Source: Trochalopteron elliotii
Taxonomy: Eukaryota > Chordata > Aves > Passeriformes > Leiothrichidae
NCBI GenBank assembly: GCA_024734555.1
Contig: JANPWX010000360.1
Coordinates: 1,281,628-1,345,627, forward strand
DNA length: 64,000 nucleotides
Direction: 5' to 3'
Position 1 is the first letter of the stretch. Every line of letters begins with the position of its first letter. Under the pieces are notes generated by a model. It was given only the letters and a program-made list of their open reading frames with translations, was not told the origin of the DNA and did not search any database. Position numbers and translations under genes: made by a program. Shown here one piece after another: positions 61,906 to 64,000 of this stretch.

Positions 61906-61933
61906 CCAACCAACCAACCAACCAACCAACCAA
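61906..61933. repeat. (CCAA)7 tetranucleotide microsatellite
   Basis: Seven perfect CCAA units, preceded from about 61855 by an A-rich stretch interrupted by CCC (AAAAACCCAAAACC-type). It may have grown out of an A-rich tail. Confidence 0.95.
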
Positions 61934-64000
61934 GAAATCTACCCAGTTTCCAAGTATTAATGAATGAGCCTTGGCTGAATGGAGACTGGAGGAAATCAGT
62001 CTGAGGACACAGGCAATCTCCCCCCTGCTTCATGAGGTCCTTGTTCAAGGCCAAAACCCAAGAGCACCAGCATCTCCCAATCCCTTTCTCTATCTGCTAA
62101 AACACCACCTTAACATCAGAAGGAAAGCAGTTGACACTGACATGACCATAAATTCAATGCATTTCCTAACAAAACTGAATTGCTAAGTTCTTTCCTAGAA
62201 CATCGTGCTTACCCAGTTTCCCTCATCACCTTGCTCCCATGGTTCTTGTGAAATACCCATGCAGTACACAGATACTGAAATTAGATTTAGATACTTAGTA
62301 TTTAGTACACAGATTTAGTACACAGACACTGAAATACTTCATTTAGATAAGACTAATTTCAAGTTCTACCATCAAGCATGAGCAGCGAGTTACATCAAAA
62401 GACTAAAACCGCATAAGGTGGCATAGTAATTTCAGTTTGCTTGAACTTAATAAATGCCTGAAAAGAAAACACTTCAATTACAAACAGATAAACCACCCAA
62501 ACCTAACTTTCTGCTAAGGTCAAACAAAGCCCTACCAATAACCACATGGTAAAGTTCCCCACCAATGAACCCAGAAAGAAATAACATATTTCAACCCAAA
62601 CCTCCTGATGAAGAAACAGACGCATATGGAATTTAACCAAGTTTCATAGCAAATGGAAAAGTCAGAGAAAGGATGTCAACAAAAATTTTTGCCAGATCCT
62701 TTATGGTAACTCTTATGTTTTTACATAATGCATAATTTTCACGTGACAGCAGCATTAAGAAGTTAAAATAATAAAACATAGTACTAAATCATCATTCATT
62801 TGTGATGCTCTTGGAACACTGTCCAGACATTAATGGCATCTCTGAACATCTTCAGTGTCTATTGAGTTTCTCAGACATTTTCAAAGGGACAGTTCCAGTC
62901 TCCCAGAAAGGAAAAACTATAGCTGACCCCTCTGTAGTCCTTCAACAGTTCTAAATCATCATCTGCCTTGTCAAAACTTTCCCAAACCATTTCAAACCAC
63001 CAATCTGTTTTACCATTAAAAAGCAAACAAGTGAGCATTTAAGTTCAGTAGATTTAAAATAAATCTACTCCCACTCTCTCTCATTAACTGATTTCAACAG
63101 TAAATTTGCTTTAGTTGCTTTAAGAGGGGAATATTAACTACATAGCGACAAAGTTATTTTGTGTGTCAAAATGACAGCACCAGTACTCTCATATTTAGTG
63201 AAACTGGATTTGTCAGTGTTGATTAAACACAGTGTATTAATGGAATTCTCTTTTATTTCTATTTTAAATGGCTTGTGTAGTTATACAACTGTAGTTTATT
63301 CTAAAATACTTCACAGCATTTCAGAAAGGGTCTGAAAAAAAAACCCCAAACCAAACCCTCAAACCTATCCTGAAGAGTTAAGTATTGCAAATTATGTAGG
63401 CTATTAGAAACCTTTACAACAGACCCACCAATAGCACATTATCAGATATATTATTACAAATCTTCATACTGCTTGGGGGAGGGGGCATTTACTTACATCT
63501 CTTTAAAACACCCATAGAATTATGAAGAGCTGCTTGTGAGTACCCTTTTCTGTGTACTTTTACAAAGGAGCAACAACTTCAAGACCCTTCACAGCCACAG
63601 ATAAATCATTTTGTGTAATCTCAATGAGTATGATTAATACTGAATTAAACTTAACTTCTGTGGATCCTGGAATCTCACTTGGTAGCAGCCAAGACTGAGC
63701 AACTGCAGTGCAAGGGTGTATTGGAATGAATAAAGCACACACACAACATTTGCCTTTGTGAGGAAAATGGTACATAATGGAGCTCGAGAGACTGAAGATT
63801 AATGAACCTAAGTTTATCATTAGGAAAAATCAAACCTTAAAAAAGAGATAGACAGAAAGATACATGAACCTCCCTACTTGCACTGCCAGATGCTAGAGCA
63901 ATTTCTGATCATACTGTCATGGAAGTTAAAGGCATACAAATAGTAGCTGGCTGTTTAAACTGTGAGAACTTTTGATCTGAGCTTCTTGTGATCCACTGGA

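Larger units (their letters stand above)
41489..64000 (-). other. SPRED1: SPRED1 intron 1, partial, at least 22.5 kb
   Basis: Everything above exon 2 appears intronic. No sequence encoding the conserved N-terminus (MSEET-type) and no CpG island is seen on the minus strand up to the window end, so exon 1 and the promoter lie beyond 64000. A long first intron is also present in mammalian SPRED1. Contents named separately are two plus-strand CR1 fragments, a 28-bp palindrome, microsatellites, A-rich tracts and an exon-like 36-nt segment. The longest open frame (138 codons, minus, 43915-44331) has no recognised domain. Confidence 0.8.

Noticed and set aside
41489..64000. Search for SPRED1 exon 1 and its CpG-island promoter
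   Set aside because: No GC-rich segment or MSEET-type coding sequence was seen on the minus strand, so exon 1 is taken to lie outside the window.

Overview
The window looks like avian (or at least sauropsid) nuclear DNA. It is AT-rich and gene-poor, carries decayed fragments of CR1 LINEs in both orientations and one solo LTR of an endogenous retrovirus, and contains vertebrate-type exons split by kilobase introns. The only gene I can support is SPRED1 (Sprouty-related, EVH1 domain-containing 1) on the minus strand. SPRED1 is a membrane-associated negative regulator of Ras-MAPK signalling that recruits neurofibromin.

Layout by rising coordinate, which runs 3' to 5' for the gene: 1-13,650 is sequence downstream of SPRED1 with no recognisable gene. 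About 13,650-18,219 is the probable 3' UTR, with a miR-126 seed match near 17,670 and a CpG-rich patch at 15,160-15,440. Then come the terminal exon (18,220-18,879; KBD and cysteine-rich SPR domain), exon 5 (23,951-24,109), exon 4 (31,974-32,023), exon 3 (33,273-33,441; second half of EVH1) and exon 2 (41,314-41,488; first half of EVH1). From 41,489 to the window end is intron 1. Exon 1, with the start codon and CpG-island promoter, is not in the window. Exon numbers follow the human gene.

The exon phases join cleanly: 175, 169, 50 and 159 nt, then 660 nt including the stop. This matches the human boundaries except that exon 4 is one codon longer. The human exon 6 (about 102 nt, 34 codons, phase 0/0) could not be found between exons 5 and 7. 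Because both flanking boundaries are phase 0, a transcript without it stays in frame.

Other structure includes a perfect 28-bp palindrome in intron 1, a cluster of overlapping hairpins beside a CR1 fragment downstream of the gene, a 42-bp tandem duplication, short microsatellites and many A-rich tracts. I found no operon-like, CRISPR or other unusual multi-gene system. Most open reading frames outside the SPRED1 exons look like chance ORFs in intronic or intergenic DNA.
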